Source: Gordius sp. MW1 (lineage: Eukaryota; Nematomorpha; Gordioida; Gordea; Gordiidae). Taken from it: a DNA stretch of 64,000 nt. The stretch is taken from assembly GCA_964036665.1 (NCBI GenBank), contig OZ038529.1, positions 24,190,060-24,254,059 on the forward strand, read 5' to 3'. Of this stretch, positions 24,267 to 37,157 are shown piece by piece. Both the position numbers and the translations under genes were made by a program. The notes under the pieces are model-generated. The model had not been told where the DNA came from, did no database searches, and saw only the letters and a program-made list of their open reading frames with translations. The number at the start of each line of letters is the position of its first letter. Position 1 is the stretch's first letter.

Positions 24267-24781
24267 TAGAAAAAATTATATCTAAACGAAAAAACAAAAT
24301 TACCTAAATATACTTTTCTTACGTCTTGAAATTAATATGCAATTTCTTAGTATACCAATGAGTTAAATTTTAGATACCTTTATATCATAATATTTAAAGT
24401 CAATATTGAATTTAAAATTTATTGTAAACGAAAAAATGATAATTTGCTAGCAAGTTTTATATACAATGAATTGCACGTCATAAATATATAAGCGTACATA
24501 TAACATGAAGCGGTTTAATGTGATTTTTACAAAAGCGGAAATTAAAGTTAACAAATTGCTGATTTGCATACAACTTATTGAATTTAACTTATTTGGTATA
24601 TACATTTATCACCGTATAATCATTTGGTCGATTTTAAGTGAGAGATGGTGTTTTAGAATGATCTCAAATAAATTTCAACCATCTTATGTGCATAAAAGGA
24701 AACATCTACATCATTGAAAATATTATGACCATTATGACATTAAAATCCATAATTTATATTAAGATAAAAAAACTTGTCTAG

Positions 24782-27700
24782 CTATATTATGGCGCTGATA
24801 TCCATGTTTTCGGATCCCATCGAACTTTCTTCTTCAGTAATCACTAAGCTACCAGATAGGGTATCATTTGATTTTGTAGATGTGGTGTTCGTAGAACATT
24901 CGCTAGAGGATTTTAAACCTGGACAGTCTTTTCCAAGTTGAAGAGGTGACATGTGATGAACGCTTATTTTTTTACGCGCGTTCTCTAGCAAATCCTCTTC
25001 TTTAGCCACTTCTTGGGAACTGTTTAATTTTTTTGGCAGATAAAATGAATGTTTTAATGGATTTTCAGTCACTTTTGTTTTATTCACCATCATTTTTCCG
25101 TCATCTACACATTCACTTGGGCCTACATTCGGTGTCATCGTTGGGTTGCTACTATTATAATTATTGTAGTCTATAGAATTGACAAGTTCTGTAGGCCTGC
25201 CATCTTTACTTGGATCAACTCTGGTCACCGACCTTATGTTATTGTTGTTATTATTGTTACCGAGCGCATATTGATCATATGGTCTGATGGGAATAACGAC
25301 ACTTGAGTACACTACTTTGCCATTGGAATTAGAGCTTGACGTTGAAGGGTCGTAGGCAGATCTACAATGATTGGTCTCAATTGAAAAGTTAGGTTTTGTA
25401 GGATTAATATAATCGTTTATTGGAAGTTGGTTATACAATTTAGCAGCATGCGAATTGATAGTCTCGACATCGGCGTAAATGAGGTTGTTATTCCTAAGCT
25501 TTAAGGAAAGTAAAGGCGAATGAGAGAAATGTTCAATAGATTTATCCAATGCATATGCAATGCATTCCGTTTTTATTAAATATATATAATAAGTAAACCT
25601 GAGTCAGCGTAGTAGGGTTGATATTGGGCACAGGTATCATGTTTTTGTAAATTATAGGTGATTTGTTCACGGATGATAAACATAGCGTGTAATTCATTTC
25701 TATATATTATCGCACATTACAAGTTGTAAAACAGTAGCCATAATGCAAATAATTATTCAAATATGGTTAGGACCATGGACGAATAATAGCATCGAACAAA
25801 CAGCAATTGAAAGTTAAATAGTAATTTAAGCCATCTGGGCGTGGACCATTAAATTTATGAAAGCAATTAGGCCATCAAATGCTATTAAAATCATAAAAGA
25901 AGGAATAATAAAAATGTTAAAATATTAAGCACAATCACAAGTAGTTATAAAAATGCATTGTTTTTATTGTGTGTAGAAAATATTTTACATTAATTTTATT
26001 TGATGTTTTTTACGGGACTGACCACGTAGCTTAATATACTTTTTTAAAAATAATGTGCATGCGGCTATAATCCTTGTTTTTTAATTATCAACTTTTGACG
26101 AATACTAGTGTTGTTAAAAGGGCTGGGTTTTGTTTAATCGACCTTTTGTTTTAGTCGACTAAACAAAAACGATTTCCTTAGTCGACCTCTATGCTTAAGC
26201 GAAAATTGAAAAACAGACCACAATCTACTCTTAGTCTTAGTTAAGCCAAAGATCGGCCAAGCAAAACCCAGTCGTTTTTACAACACTAACGTATATATAT
26301 GGTTTTGACTTAATAGATATAGTCATTTACTTTAATGTTTAACCATAACTCAAGAGCTTAACAATTTGAGAGAAATGTTTATAATCCGTATAAATCTAAT
26401 TATTACTATTAAACTTCAATAATATCCCTTCATAAAGAATAATAAGACACATAGAAAATTTAGAGTCAATGGCTAAGAGACATTCTTTAAATGCTCTGAT
26501 CTCAAGCTCATCTTATAAATAATAAAGTTTAACATTGTTCAATATTAAATTAAAATTGAATATTATTATGTGAGCAATAAATTACGATTAAGTTTAAAGT
26601 CGTCTGACAAAATAGCTGGACCATTGGTCAAACGCATGTCCGTATAGTTGCTAATCGAAGGATGATGGCATCCATTTGTTTCAATGTTATGGCTAGATAA
26701 AGTGGCAAATAATGTAAATATCTAGTGAAACAAAAACACTTATAAACAATAGTTCATTTAAAGTATTTAATTCAAATCAATAAAACTTTTTGAATAATGC
26801 CTAATGTCTGCCAAACTGCAAGTCGTCAAGTTGACATAAGATAAACAACTTGACATCAATTATATTATTACATAAATATAAATTTTGTGAAAAATACATA
26901 TTAATATGCATAATTTTAAAAGCGACATTTAACATGAATTAAATATTGTCGATTTGCTTAAAAACATTTTTTGACTCTCATATTTGCAGAATATTAGCTT
27001 AAAACGTAAATTAATAATTGTAATGATATTAATTTTATCAATCTTATTTCAAATATTAATATTCATTTACACATATAATTGGATGCATATCAAATAAAAC
27101 ATTTTCCTCCTAAAATTGCATTCAAATACAATTCACTTAATTAAGGTAACCAAATCTAGAAATTAACGGTTACCTTATATCTTATATTTTAGTATGCGCC
27201 AAGACAAAGTTAAATTTGAAAGGTGTACCCTTACTAGGTAGTTTTGGCATTCTGCAAATAATCGCGATTCTTTTCCATGTTCAGAAAATCTAAATAATAT
27301 TAAAATTTATAAAAATGTTGTAAAATGCAGTTTTTATAATAATAATAATAAATGAATTGATACTATATAAAGTTGTTGGACCAAAACTTGATCCTTTTTA
27401 AATTGATTTTAGATGAGTTGTTAAAAAGATTTACTAGGGCATGGCTAATACTAACCTGCGTATATATGGTCCATGTTTCCATTTAAGACCAGATTGTGCG
27501 GTTTCTTTTGCCCTTTCTGCTTCATCAAAGTGTAAGTTATCAATGCAGATATTAGCAGCAATAGAACTATGAACACGGATAATATGATGATCCAAGTAAT
27601 AGAAAATATGTTCAGACCATTCGCTTTTAAAACATAAATAAAAACAATGTATTAAACAAACTAATGAAATATATTGAATTTAAAATATCTTGATTGAATA

Positions 27701-30700
27701 CCATAGCTTAAGTTTGATGATAAGATATTAAAAATTGCTAAATATGTTTGATAGTTATTTACTTGTTTCCAGCAGCAAATAATAAATAATAAAAATATAT
27801 TAATTAATTATCTCTTTTATAATGTTGAGATTTAAAAAAAATTAAATTCTAAATACTTTCTTTGAGATCTTCGGTTTGAATAGTCATTTGTGTTTGATTG
27901 CTCAAAAATTCTTGTACACTAGTGCCTACGCTATTTACCGACAAAACCCTAAAAGTGTAAATGGTAGCTGGGGAGATAGCTGGGTAGGAAATGTTGAATA
28001 CTGGATATTTCGAGACTGATATATTTTTATATCGTTTGTCGTCCAACAATTTACCCTGTAATACGTATCTGTACGTAAGATTAATAGATATTAAATTAAA
28101 AAACCCTCTGTTCATGGGCGTAGCCAGCAGTGGGATTAGGGGCGGGGCAATAATGAATTAGGGAGGGGCAATATGATTATTTTTTGAAATTTAGCCATAA
28201 TTTTAATAAATTTCATCTAATTTTTGGATTTAGAGGAGAGCAGCCGCCCGTTTGGCTACGCCCATGCCACTCCCTATTTTAACTGATACCATAAACAGTT
28301 TATTTGTTTTAAATCAAGCAAGGCGTCATAGATATTGATTAATGATACAATAGTCTGGCAAACAGATGATTTTTGTAACAAAATTAATTAAGTAACTAAG
28401 TCAGCCATTTTGGGTGTGGTTTTCCCAATGTACGCATTTGTGCAGTGAAAAATTTCAAAAGTTATGGAAGGAAGAATAAAGACATTAGACGATTTTCTTT
28501 TTATCCTTAATCACTTAATTATTTAACAAAGCAAATAGCATTTTGTTAGTATTTGCCCCAAACATGTACGCTCTCACTATATAATTGTCAGCTGTTTGTC
28601 TGTCTATTGTATTATTAGGTTATGGTCATAAATCTTGAATTTGATAATGCCTTCATCAAAAAATGTTATTACATGTATTACTATAACTTTGATTATAATA
28701 ATAATTCCAAAAAATGAAATTTGTAACCTTTGAGGTGAGAGTGTCCAGTTGTGTTGGGAACATCTAATACATATCGTTAGATTGTAATGATGTATTCTAC
28801 AATTTTGGGGAGCAAGAGGTGGATCTAAATATAAAAATGAATAATTTAATTAACTAGGTAATACTAAGAAAGCGAAAGTACCTGCAGGGTGCACTTGAAT
28901 AGCGCATAGTTGTTCATTAGTTCCTACCAAATTTTGTGCTCCACAATAGAATGTCCCAAATTTCGTGGCATAATTTTGAGATTTATTTATCGATAAAGTC
29001 CGATCGGTGTTAGTAGTGATCGGAATTATTGATTGATTATCGGTTGACAAGTTTGGTGACAAAAATTTTCTCTTCCAAAAATATTGAGTAGCTGGTGGCG
29101 AAGCCGTTATAGGACATGTCAAAGTTACAGAGGAGTTCGACGAAATGTAATGGACGGTATTATTTGTTAAACACTTTGGTTTAACTAATAAATATATAAA
29201 TAAATAAATGAATAAATATGAAAATAAATTAATAAATAAATAATTAAATAAATGAACAAATATGAAAATAAATAAAAAAAAAAAAGTAAAAAAATAAATA
29301 AACAAATAAATAAAAAATAAATAGATAAACGAATGAACTTACAGTGTATGTGGACAAACAAATAACTAGAAGCGCTCCCATATTTGTTGGAAGCTCGACA
29401 TTCTATACTAACATTTCTCACGGTCTCACCATATTTTAACAACATTTCTGCATTTAGTACTAAAATATTTTTTCTAGACAAAATTGGGCCTCCAAATCCT
29501 TTTAAAATCCATTTGATTAAGGCAGTTGGATTAGCATCAGAATCGCACATTATTTCTTCGTAACTATCATTCCCAGGGATCAAAATAATATTGTAATGAC
29601 TCAAATGCACTATTATTGGAGGGTCTGTTATATAATGTTTTTAAAAATTTAAAATATATAAAAATAATTTTTTTTAAAACATTTATTTATTTAAAAAATG
29701 CTAATATTATAAAATGTGTTATTTACAGTTAATGAGCAGCGTCTTGTTTGAGCTTAAATTTGGTTCTCTATACTTCTCTAAGACGGGATTAGTGGCATTA
29801 CATAAGACTATGGCCTTGTTAAAGTTCCTCTCCAATCTAATTTTTAGTATATTGATAACGTCATACGTTCCAGTGGTATCAATAATGGTATGGTAAGTGC
29901 CTAAATTATTAAATTTAAGTCATTTCTCTAAAATTTTTATAAGTATAAATAAAAAAATTGCTTTTAGAACTAATAAAGGATCTTGTTTTATTTTCCATTT
30001 TACTCTATGATTTACCATTGAGTAGCTGAGTCACTTGATTTTTTTGTATGACCCAAAACACAGTTGGCATTGGATTCGATCCTTTTACTTTACAAACCAA
30101 CTCTAATTCCGTTCCCTCTATCAGATTTATCTCGATATCCTCTATAAGGGGTTGCAATGGTCTAACTATTATTGATAAGATATATTCAATGTTTTTAAGT
30201 GTATAGTCATAAATAAAAGAGTTTGAGGAAGTTTTATTTTTTAAATTTCTTAAAATAAAACATTATGTTCAAACCATAAGCGTTTAGTTTGAAATTAATG
30301 GTATCAATGGCATCGTTGGTTGTATAGCCGTTATCAACTTGACAAGAGTATAGTGTCTTTAAATCTTCCCGCCTCACATTCATTTTCAGTACATTCCACG
30401 AGACTATAGTTTCATTATCTATTCCCGCGCATTAATATTATTGTACAAAATTAATATTTTTTAAATTTAAAAGTTAAATCGTTATATAAATCAAACGTCT
30501 AAACCATCATTAGTTGAGTTGCCTATGTATTGGTTTTCATTGATTAGCTGACCAGATTTTCTCCAAGCTAGAGTAGCCATAGGTTTAGCTGCAGCGGTTG
30601 AACAATTAATATAGATGCTCTCACCCTCGTAAACTATTTCATTGCTATAGTTGGTAGAAGGGGTAGCCGGTGGAACTAATCCAGTATAAATTTTATTTTA

Positions 30701-33700
30701 TATTTATTAAACTAGGAATATAGTTGAATTAGGCTTATTTATTATTGAATTCTTTAATAATTGCATTTTAATACTAATGGTTGTATTAAATTCAAAGTGA
30801 TGGATTTTAATTGCTATGCAATTTATGGGTTCGTTTTTAGTTGTCCTTCCTGTCCTACCATCTGTCCTGTCCAACTTGTAATTTTTTAATTATTATTGTG
30901 GAAATTTATACTTTAATGACTGCGGACTTATGCCTCTGTAACAGACTTTTATTTTGCTTTCGCAAATAGACTAGCTAATGACCGCTGATTGGCTTTACTT
31001 AATTCGACCTCGCCCGAACCCAAATTCCATTATTGTTTTTGTGTCCGACTGATTACCTTTAATTATGCATATTTCCAAATTGTTTTTAATGTCATAATAA
31101 CATGCAAATTTGCCCAAAATTCCTATTTTTTAAAACTATTAGCTTATAAACAACCTTTTTGTAATCTATTGAATTATAATACTGTCCTAAAACAAACTTT
31201 ATATGTATATAATCTAATACATCATCTACCCATAACTTGAAGATTTAATTTTTGGCCTTGATGCGATAGTTGATTTCTAAGCTTAGGCAAACATACATAA
31301 GCTCCTTCATCGCCCATAGTCAAATTAAAGATTTCTAGGTAAGGTTGATTTTCAATTGCTTCCTTGTCGACGCCATTTTTTAAATTTTGTAATGCTCCGA
31401 TTGATCGGTAATTATCGATTATTGATTTAGGTGATTGGATAATAATCCGATTAGATAACGAACCCGATTTCTTGTAATGCTCATCGTTGTCGGGCAGGAT
31501 AGCGTAGGTAAATACATCGATATACTTTACCTTTCCATCTTGGAAATTAGATTTCAATAGTCTAACGTATTGTAATTCCTGTTTCTCTCCTGCCTTGATA
31601 TTATTGATTCGATTCGATTGAGATTCCAACTGTGAGAACGAGATGGGACAAGGAATTTTTACAGATTTACCAACTACTCCGTAGCTATAAATGACAGGGT
31701 GGTTAGCATTAGTTAAATTGCCTTGCAGTTGCATTGGATTTGTAGTTGATTCGGGCAACTCCGGTGTTTGATTAGCTAATATAACGTAATCAGGCTCAAA
31801 ACTTAAAGTAACTTCTTTACCACTATAAGTTGATTTGCGGGGAGTGATGGCAGTGTAATTTTTCGAGGTATTATTATGATGAGGTGGCTCCGGATAGATT
31901 TGATAAGTAAATTTACGTTGTGGTGTTATCGTGGTCGGAGAAGTTAGGACTGTAGTTGGATCACTCAATTGAATGATCGATATGGCGCGGGTAGTGTCTA
32001 AAATAGATTAATAGGAAAATTTAATTATTTAACATGAATTTTAAATAAAATATAGTGTAAAGTAGTGTTGTAAAAACGGCTGGGTTTTGTTTGGTCGACC
32101 TTTGCTTTTAGTCAACTAAACAAAAACAAACCAAAGATTTTTTGGTATCTTTTTCTTAGCCCACCCCTAGGCTTAGTCGAAATCCTTAAAACAGGCCAGA
32201 TTTGACCGTAAGTCTTAGTTAAACCAAAAGTCGACCAAACAAAACCCAGCCGTTTTTACGACGCTAATGTAAAGTCATGGGCGTAGCCAAGGGGCGGGGC
32301 CGAGAGAAGTGGCTGCTCCCCTCTAAATCCAAAAATTTGTTGAAATTTAGTAAAATTATGGCTAAAATTTAAAAAATGATCATTTTGCCTCTCCCTAAAT
32401 CATTATTGCCCCTCTCTAATTCCAATGCTGGATAGGCCCATGTGTAGGGTTAAGGTTAAAATTTGCAACTGATTGGAGGGTGGAGATTTGGTCTTAATAA
32501 TATTTATTGTTACACAAATAATCTATCTTATGATTCAAAAAATATAAGTATAATTTTGTTTTGCATAGTGAAACTATTAATAAATTTTATAGCATTCTTT
32601 AAATAAGATAAAACGTCTTGCAAACCTTAAGATTTAAACAATGATTAGAAAGAGATTATAGAGTTTTAGTTTGCGGGTCCGTTACCTTGGACTAGAGAAC
32701 TGCAAATTCTCTTTTTTTCAACCCGAACCCACCCGACCCTAAAATATTTCAAAACCCGAATCCGACCCGAAAGCATTTGAAAAATTTCACCCCAAACCCG
32801 ACCCTAACCGATTACAGGTCGGGTCGGGTCACCCGTGGAGGCCTTTACCTTGGACGATTTAATAAAATGGCAGAAAGCTCTGACTACTTTATATGTTATA
32901 GAAAGTTACCAATAATATAAATTTTATTGGGTTAATATGGACAATTAAAATTTGTTTTTTTTTCAAGATTTATGATAAAAATGGCTAAAATTTATACATA
33001 ATTAAAGTAAACTAAATAATTTATAAAAAATAGCTTTTTTAAAAATCAAATCAAAGAAATTTGTAGTATTTGTTATAACTACATTAAAAAACATTTATGT
33101 TTAATTATCCGGAAGCTTATCCATAAAAAGACAAGAACCTTTAATTTAAATTTTTTGATGCAATTTAAAATGTTTGAGCAAATTTAGTGATGCATGAATT
33201 TTCTGATTAAATGGCCGGAAAGTAATTGCTTTTTATTCCTTCAAAGTAGCTACAAAAACATTTTTTGAAATTTAAATAATGACTTTATGACCTTTCTAAT
33301 GAAGATTTTTATCAGTTTTTATTGCAAAAATGCCTTATGGGAAATTTTATAGTTGCGTCTAATCATTTAATGTACCATTTAAAAAGATTATTTAATATTT
33401 TGTATTTAGTATTAATTTTATTGATATTTTATGAATATATTTTGAATTGAAAGATATATTATATAAAAAAATAAAACGGCTGAATAGTCTAATTTATAAT
33501 TATTAAATAAGTTGCATACATATTTATAAAATAATTTTTTGAAAATATTTAGAGATCATTTTTGTTCACTAAAATTTAAAACATATTAATATATATTAGT
33601 TTTAGATAAAGTTATAATATCTTAGACAAATTCATTTTTAAAAATTAATTATAAATTAATGTATTTAAACGAAGATAATATGTAGAAAATTCGACTAATT

Positions 33701-35580
33701 TTGTGCACTTATCCACGGCAGTCTAACAAATAATAACTTAATATTATTATATGTCAAAAGAGTCATTCTCATTGACCCAGTTTGAGTATGATAGTTGCAC
33801 GCAAGGCATGCTTAATTTACTAACAACTTATCAAATTAATAAATGTAATTAAGCAAAGTTTTAATCCATCTATACCTCCAATTTTTATGCTCATATCATT
33901 TTTGAATCACTAATAATTTAAAATAATGAATTTATTATGCCAATGCCATATAACTTGCGGTAATTGTTAAGTGTTTGAAGTGAAAAAAGACTTTGATTTA
34001 TACTAAACATAGCTTCTTCCAACTTTTATGCTACAAATTTTTTTAACTTTTTCAAATATAACACTGTTTTAGTCGACATAGCCTCCCACACTTTAGAAAC
34101 TATCATGGAATATACTAAGTTCTTGTTTATAAACTTCGTATATTACTAAACCTATAATTAATATGACCCGTAAACCACAAGTGTTTCAACTTTAAACTCT
34201 TTCGCAGACTTTGTCTAGCTAGACTTTTGAAACGTGTTAATAATGGAAAAATACAGAGTTTCGAAATCTCATAGAAAAACGGTAACACAGATTTTATCTG
34301 ATTAACTCCCCCCTGTACTTTGATATAAAGAAGCACTAGGTCAATGCAATTATGAGGAATTCAGCAATTAATTCTACACTCTTATTATTCACATTTTGAA
34401 TTTATTTAATACTAAAATATGAAAAGGTTAAAAATACGAGGTTTCAAAGTTATTATGTGCAATTTATAGTCTTAATTCGATTAAAAAACAAGCAAGATTG
34501 TGTAAAATCCTATAATGATAATGATTAAATGGTTAAAAGAATACGGCATGATCGTTTAATCATTACGATAATTTATTAATATAAATATCTGTCTCAGCAA
34601 TTTTTTATTTTGTAATAATGTAATTTTAACCTAATATATCTAATATATGATGATGAAAATAAAAAAATATAAGATATAACTAGTTTGCGATGCAATTGAT
34701 ATAGGAGAGTGCAAGTTCGAACTCAGGGCAAAGCTATAAAACAACGTGCATTATAAAATAAGTATTTCTTATAGCTAAAGGAAAAAGGGGTTTTACTAAT
34801 AAATTAATAAATATTTATTAGTAGAAAGTAGTTACAGCATATAGCTTTATAGATCAATTTTAGGTCTTTATTGATTTTTTTTATATTTGCTAGACGAATT
34901 AGGGAGAATGATTAAAATGGCTAGACAACCAAATTCTAATTATACCCTTCCTACTATATAAGGGTTTAAAGGGTAATTGAAAAAAATCCAAAACATTATT
35001 GACCTTAAAGTATACTTGCTTTCATGGGCGTAGCCAAGATTGGAACTAGAGGGGGGGCAATTATGATTTAAGAAGGGTAAAAATGACAACTTTTTTGAAA
35101 TTTTAGCCATAATTATATAATTTATAAGAATTTATGGATTTAGAGGGGGGGGGCAGCCGCCCCTTCTTGGCTACGCTTATGCTCGCTTTACCAATATATT
35201 TACCATGTCTTAAGATTCATAAAAAAGATTATAAAACATTGTTAGAATACGTCTTTAATTATATCTAAATTTAAAAATTTCAGATAATAATACGTATTAG
35301 ATTATGAGCCATATATTAGATGTATAATATAATTTTAATTTCCGTAAAATGTTAGATAAGGTAGCTGAGATTAAAATTTAAAAGACCCGACTCAATATAA
35401 AAAATAATAATTATATTGTACGCTTATGTAAAAATATTATGTTTACACTTATTTATTTTATAATCATTTTTCTAATATAAGTTTACTAAGTTATTATTAA
35501 AACTTACTCGATGGCATAGTATAGCCCAATATATTAGGGATGCTAAAAATAAATATTGTCGCTAAAATAAGCAAATTCAT
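24782..35580 (-). CDS. Sidestep-like Ig-superfamily receptor, 13 exons
   Basis: Type I membrane adhesion receptor of the beat/side type, known in insects for axon guidance. Exons in transcription order: 35580-35508, 31997-31230, 30675-30505, 30418-30275, 30165-30016, 29900-29727, 29624-29343, 29184-28882, 28824-28728, 28068-27857, 27623-27456, 25699-25599, 25498-24782; 1119 residues, all phases closing. Residues 1-16 are a signal peptide (NLLILATIFIFSI). A Thr/Pro/Asn-rich stretch precedes a V-type Ig1 (to about 280), then Ig2 (281-385), Ig3 (386-493), Ig4 (494-587), Ig5 (588-688), one FN3 (689-791, opening PPLAPQNC, later SKYPVFNIS), and a membrane span (about 798-824). Paired cysteines and tryptophans of Ig2-Ig5 are visible. 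The cytoplasmic tail is Asn/Ser-rich with IYADVE. Five Ig plus one FN3 matches Sidestep; naming the exact paralogue is inference. Confidence 0.88.
26106..26288. mobile_element. hAT palindromic MITE
   Basis: Starts TAGTGTTGTTAAAAG and ends TTTTTACAACACTA, with inverted GGCTGGGTTTTGTTT and AAAACCCAGTCG blocks. Flanking octamers ACGAATAC and ACGTATAT match at 6 of 8 positions, a worn target duplication. It lies in the 1.76-kb intron before the last two exons of the Sidestep-like gene. Confidence 0.8.
27234..27289 (-). CDS. Alternative terminal exon of the Sidestep-like gene
   Basis: The transmembrane exon ends in phase 1 at 27456. Either of two downstream exons fits that phase: 25699-25599 (leading to the long tail) or this one, after the acceptor TTATTTAG, which adds 18 residues (DFLNMEKNRDYLQNAKTT) and stops at TAG (27234-27236). 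The short isoform would be 865 residues with an 18-residue tail after HIYA. The joint creates IYADFL, like the IYADVE motif in the long tail; such tyrosine motifs are often SH2 or phosphatase docking sites. Use of this exon is inferred from splice signals only. Confidence 0.5.
28113..28266. mobile_element. MITE, GGGCGTAGCC family, in FN3 intron
   Basis: Ends CATGGGCGTAGCCAGC and TGGCTACGCCCATG are inverted copies. It sits inside the intron that splits the FN3 domain, only about 44 bases upstream (transcription sense) of the exon starting at 28068, so it crowds the branch-point zone. It accounts for about a quarter of that 659-nt intron. Confidence 0.85.
29196..29330. repeat. AAATAAAT microsatellite in Ig4-Ig5 intron
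   Basis: An imperfect run of AAATAAAT and AATGAATAAATATG units fills most of the 158-nt intron between exons 29624-29343 and 29184-28882. On the minus strand it reads as a long F/I/Y/L-rich open frame, which creates false extensions of both flanking Ig exons. Confidence 0.85.
32063..32266. mobile_element. hAT palindromic MITE with 8-bp duplication
   Basis: Runs from TAGTGTTGTAAAAACGG to the inverse ending TTTTTACGACGCTA. Flanks GTGTAAAG (32055-32062) and ATGTAAAG (32267-32274) match at 7 of 8 positions. It lies in intron 1 of the Sidestep-like gene, about 65 bases from the Ig1 exon, and abuts another MITE directly. Confidence 0.88.
32276..32442. mobile_element. MITE, GGGCGTAGCC family
   Basis: Starts CATGGGCGTAGCCAAGG; the right end is worn (GGATAGGCCCATG). 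It starts two bases after the target duplication of the neighbouring hAT MITE. Confidence 0.7.
32690..32850. repeat. ACCCGACCC-rich repeat
   Basis: Blocks of AACCCGAACCC, CCCGACCC and GGGTCGGGTC repeat within 160 bases, stand out from the AT-rich intron, and resemble the interior of the hAT-like insert at 11710-12157. Probably a related short element; ends were not resolved. Confidence 0.45.
32860..35010. other. Intron 1 of the Sidestep-like gene, unannotated part
   Basis: Very AT-rich intronic sequence with no open frame of note. It contains a piece (34690-34740) that superficially resembles a tRNA internal promoter but cannot be folded into a tRNA. Nothing else recognised. Confidence 0.4.
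35023..35181. mobile_element. MITE, GGGCGTAGCC family
   Basis: CATGGGCGTAGCCAAG at the left and CTTGGCTACGCTTATG at the right, with the internal G-tract and TTTTAGCCATAATT block shared by the family. It lies in intron 1 of the Sidestep-like gene. Confidence 0.85.
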
Positions 35581-36970
35581 ATTGTAACTAGACTAGGCGA
35601 TGTAACGTGGAGGAATTCCGCATTGGTCAGTTTGAAAAAATAATTTAAGTTATAAATTAGGAATTAACAAGTTAACTGGCCCGCGTATAGTAAACGACGA
35701 ATAATTTGAAGCCTTGACTCCATTTGTTGCCCCGACAAATTCATCCTTTGACCGAGGTAACGAAAGTGTTGTTGTGAGACAAAATAATAACAACAGGGGG
35801 GACCAAGGGATTTCAGCCCCCTTAAGATGACAACCGTCTTCCTATTTTCTCAAATACATGGGGTGATGATATCAGGTTATCGTAGAATTAATATCGTTGT
35901 TGCACGATTGCTAGGACAAATTTCATCAGGGGGGACCAAAGGATTTTGCAACAATTTCGAAGATCAGCGAGGAGAGCAGGAGCAAAGAAGGAGAAAATAA
36001 GATAGATAGTTGGTGAGACTGGGTAACAGAGAGACACACATAGCAAAGGTATAAGCTAATGCGCGACTTTTTTTCTCATACCCTAACGCCGCATTGTTTA
36101 TCGTAATAATAGTAGTACTATAATAGGACAAAACGTTTATAAGTCAAACTCCCCCCCCCCCTACCCCCTTTAAATCCCCCATAGCTCTTTTTTAACTTTT
36201 AATTTAATCATTTTACACAAGAGAGAGAGAGAGTAGGAAACTCTTCTAAGTGGTTTTACTCCTTTTATATGCAAATATCAATAAATTACTTAATATAAAA
36301 TGGATATAACATATAGTTATTTTAAGTCTTTGCAAAAGTTCTAAATAACTAAATTCTTATATAAGAATGAACTTTTATTATAAAAGGGAGAAGACACCCG
36401 AATCGTTAATTTTTATTGATTTCTTAATTATAGGGATAAGTGATTTATATGAATTAGCTTCATGCTTCCCATTAAGAACTTATAATACTTTCATTTTCAT
36501 TGTTTAACATATTTTTAAAGCTTTTCCATAATTACTCTTAACTAAGCCCATTAAAACCTACGGTCGAATATATCATACGCAAAAATATCATATTTAGTCT
36601 AAAATTTTGCATACTGAAAGACCTTTTGATATTATCAAATTCAGTTTTTGTTAAAGCTTAAGATGTGATTTACATTATAAACTAATTTAATTATGTTTGC
36701 TAATTAATTGGCTTCTTTTTTTCGTAAAAGAAGGGACTTTTCGCAAAATAGTGTCCAGTCTTAATGTGTAACCGCTAAAACATGCCTGATATAACTTTAA
36801 AAAAAATTTTTCTTTCAAATATTTCTTTCTTGTAATTTCTGAATTTTTCACAAATAAGCTTTACAAAAAATATTGCGCCGAACATTCCTATTATATATAT
36901 AATTTGCTAAAATAAATATCATATAGAGTTTATTGCGTTGGTAGTTTTTCCAGCCAACTTATTATGAAAT
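35581..36970. other. Upstream region of the Sidestep-like gene
   Basis: Contains the presumed promoter of the minus-strand receptor gene. Two copies of AGGGGGGACCAA with near-identical context occur at about 35795 and 35928, about 130 bases apart. A C-tract lies at 36150, and a GA microsatellite (AGAGAGAGAGAG) at 36220. No gene is seen. Confidence 0.4.
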
Positions 36971-36977
36971 AGACACC

Positions 36978-37150
36978 CATAGGCGTAGCCAGCATATGGA
37001 TTAGAGGGGGGGGGGGCATTAATGATTTAGGGAAGTGCAAAATGTGCATTTTTTCAAATTTTAGCCATAATTTTCAAAAATTTAAAAAAAAATTGATTTA
37101 GAGGGGGGCAGCCACCCCTCCCTGCCCCCCCCCCCTTGGCTACGCCCGTG
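36978..37150. mobile_element. MITE, GGGCGTAGCC family, with long G/C tracts
   Basis: CATAGGCGTAGCCAGC at the left, TTGGCTACGCCCGTG at the right, with 10-12 base G and C runs inside. It begins only 8 bases past the stop of the coding-like frame at 37158-37367. Confidence 0.85.
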
Positions 37151-37157
37151 GAGCTAC

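Noticed and set aside
24505-24717. 70-codon open frame between the unassigned gene and the Sidestep-like gene
   Set aside because: Composition follows local AT-richness (I, N, K) with no motif or splice link to neighbours.
28850-29305. Long hydrophobic F/I/Y-rich open frames on the minus strand
   Set aside because: The hydrophobic parts come from the AAATAAAT microsatellite in the intron; only the Ig4 and Ig5 portions are exons.
34690-34740. tRNA-like internal promoter (AGTTCGAACTC)
   Set aside because: No matching acceptor stem, anticodon arm or A box in the right place; not a tRNA and too weak for a SINE call.
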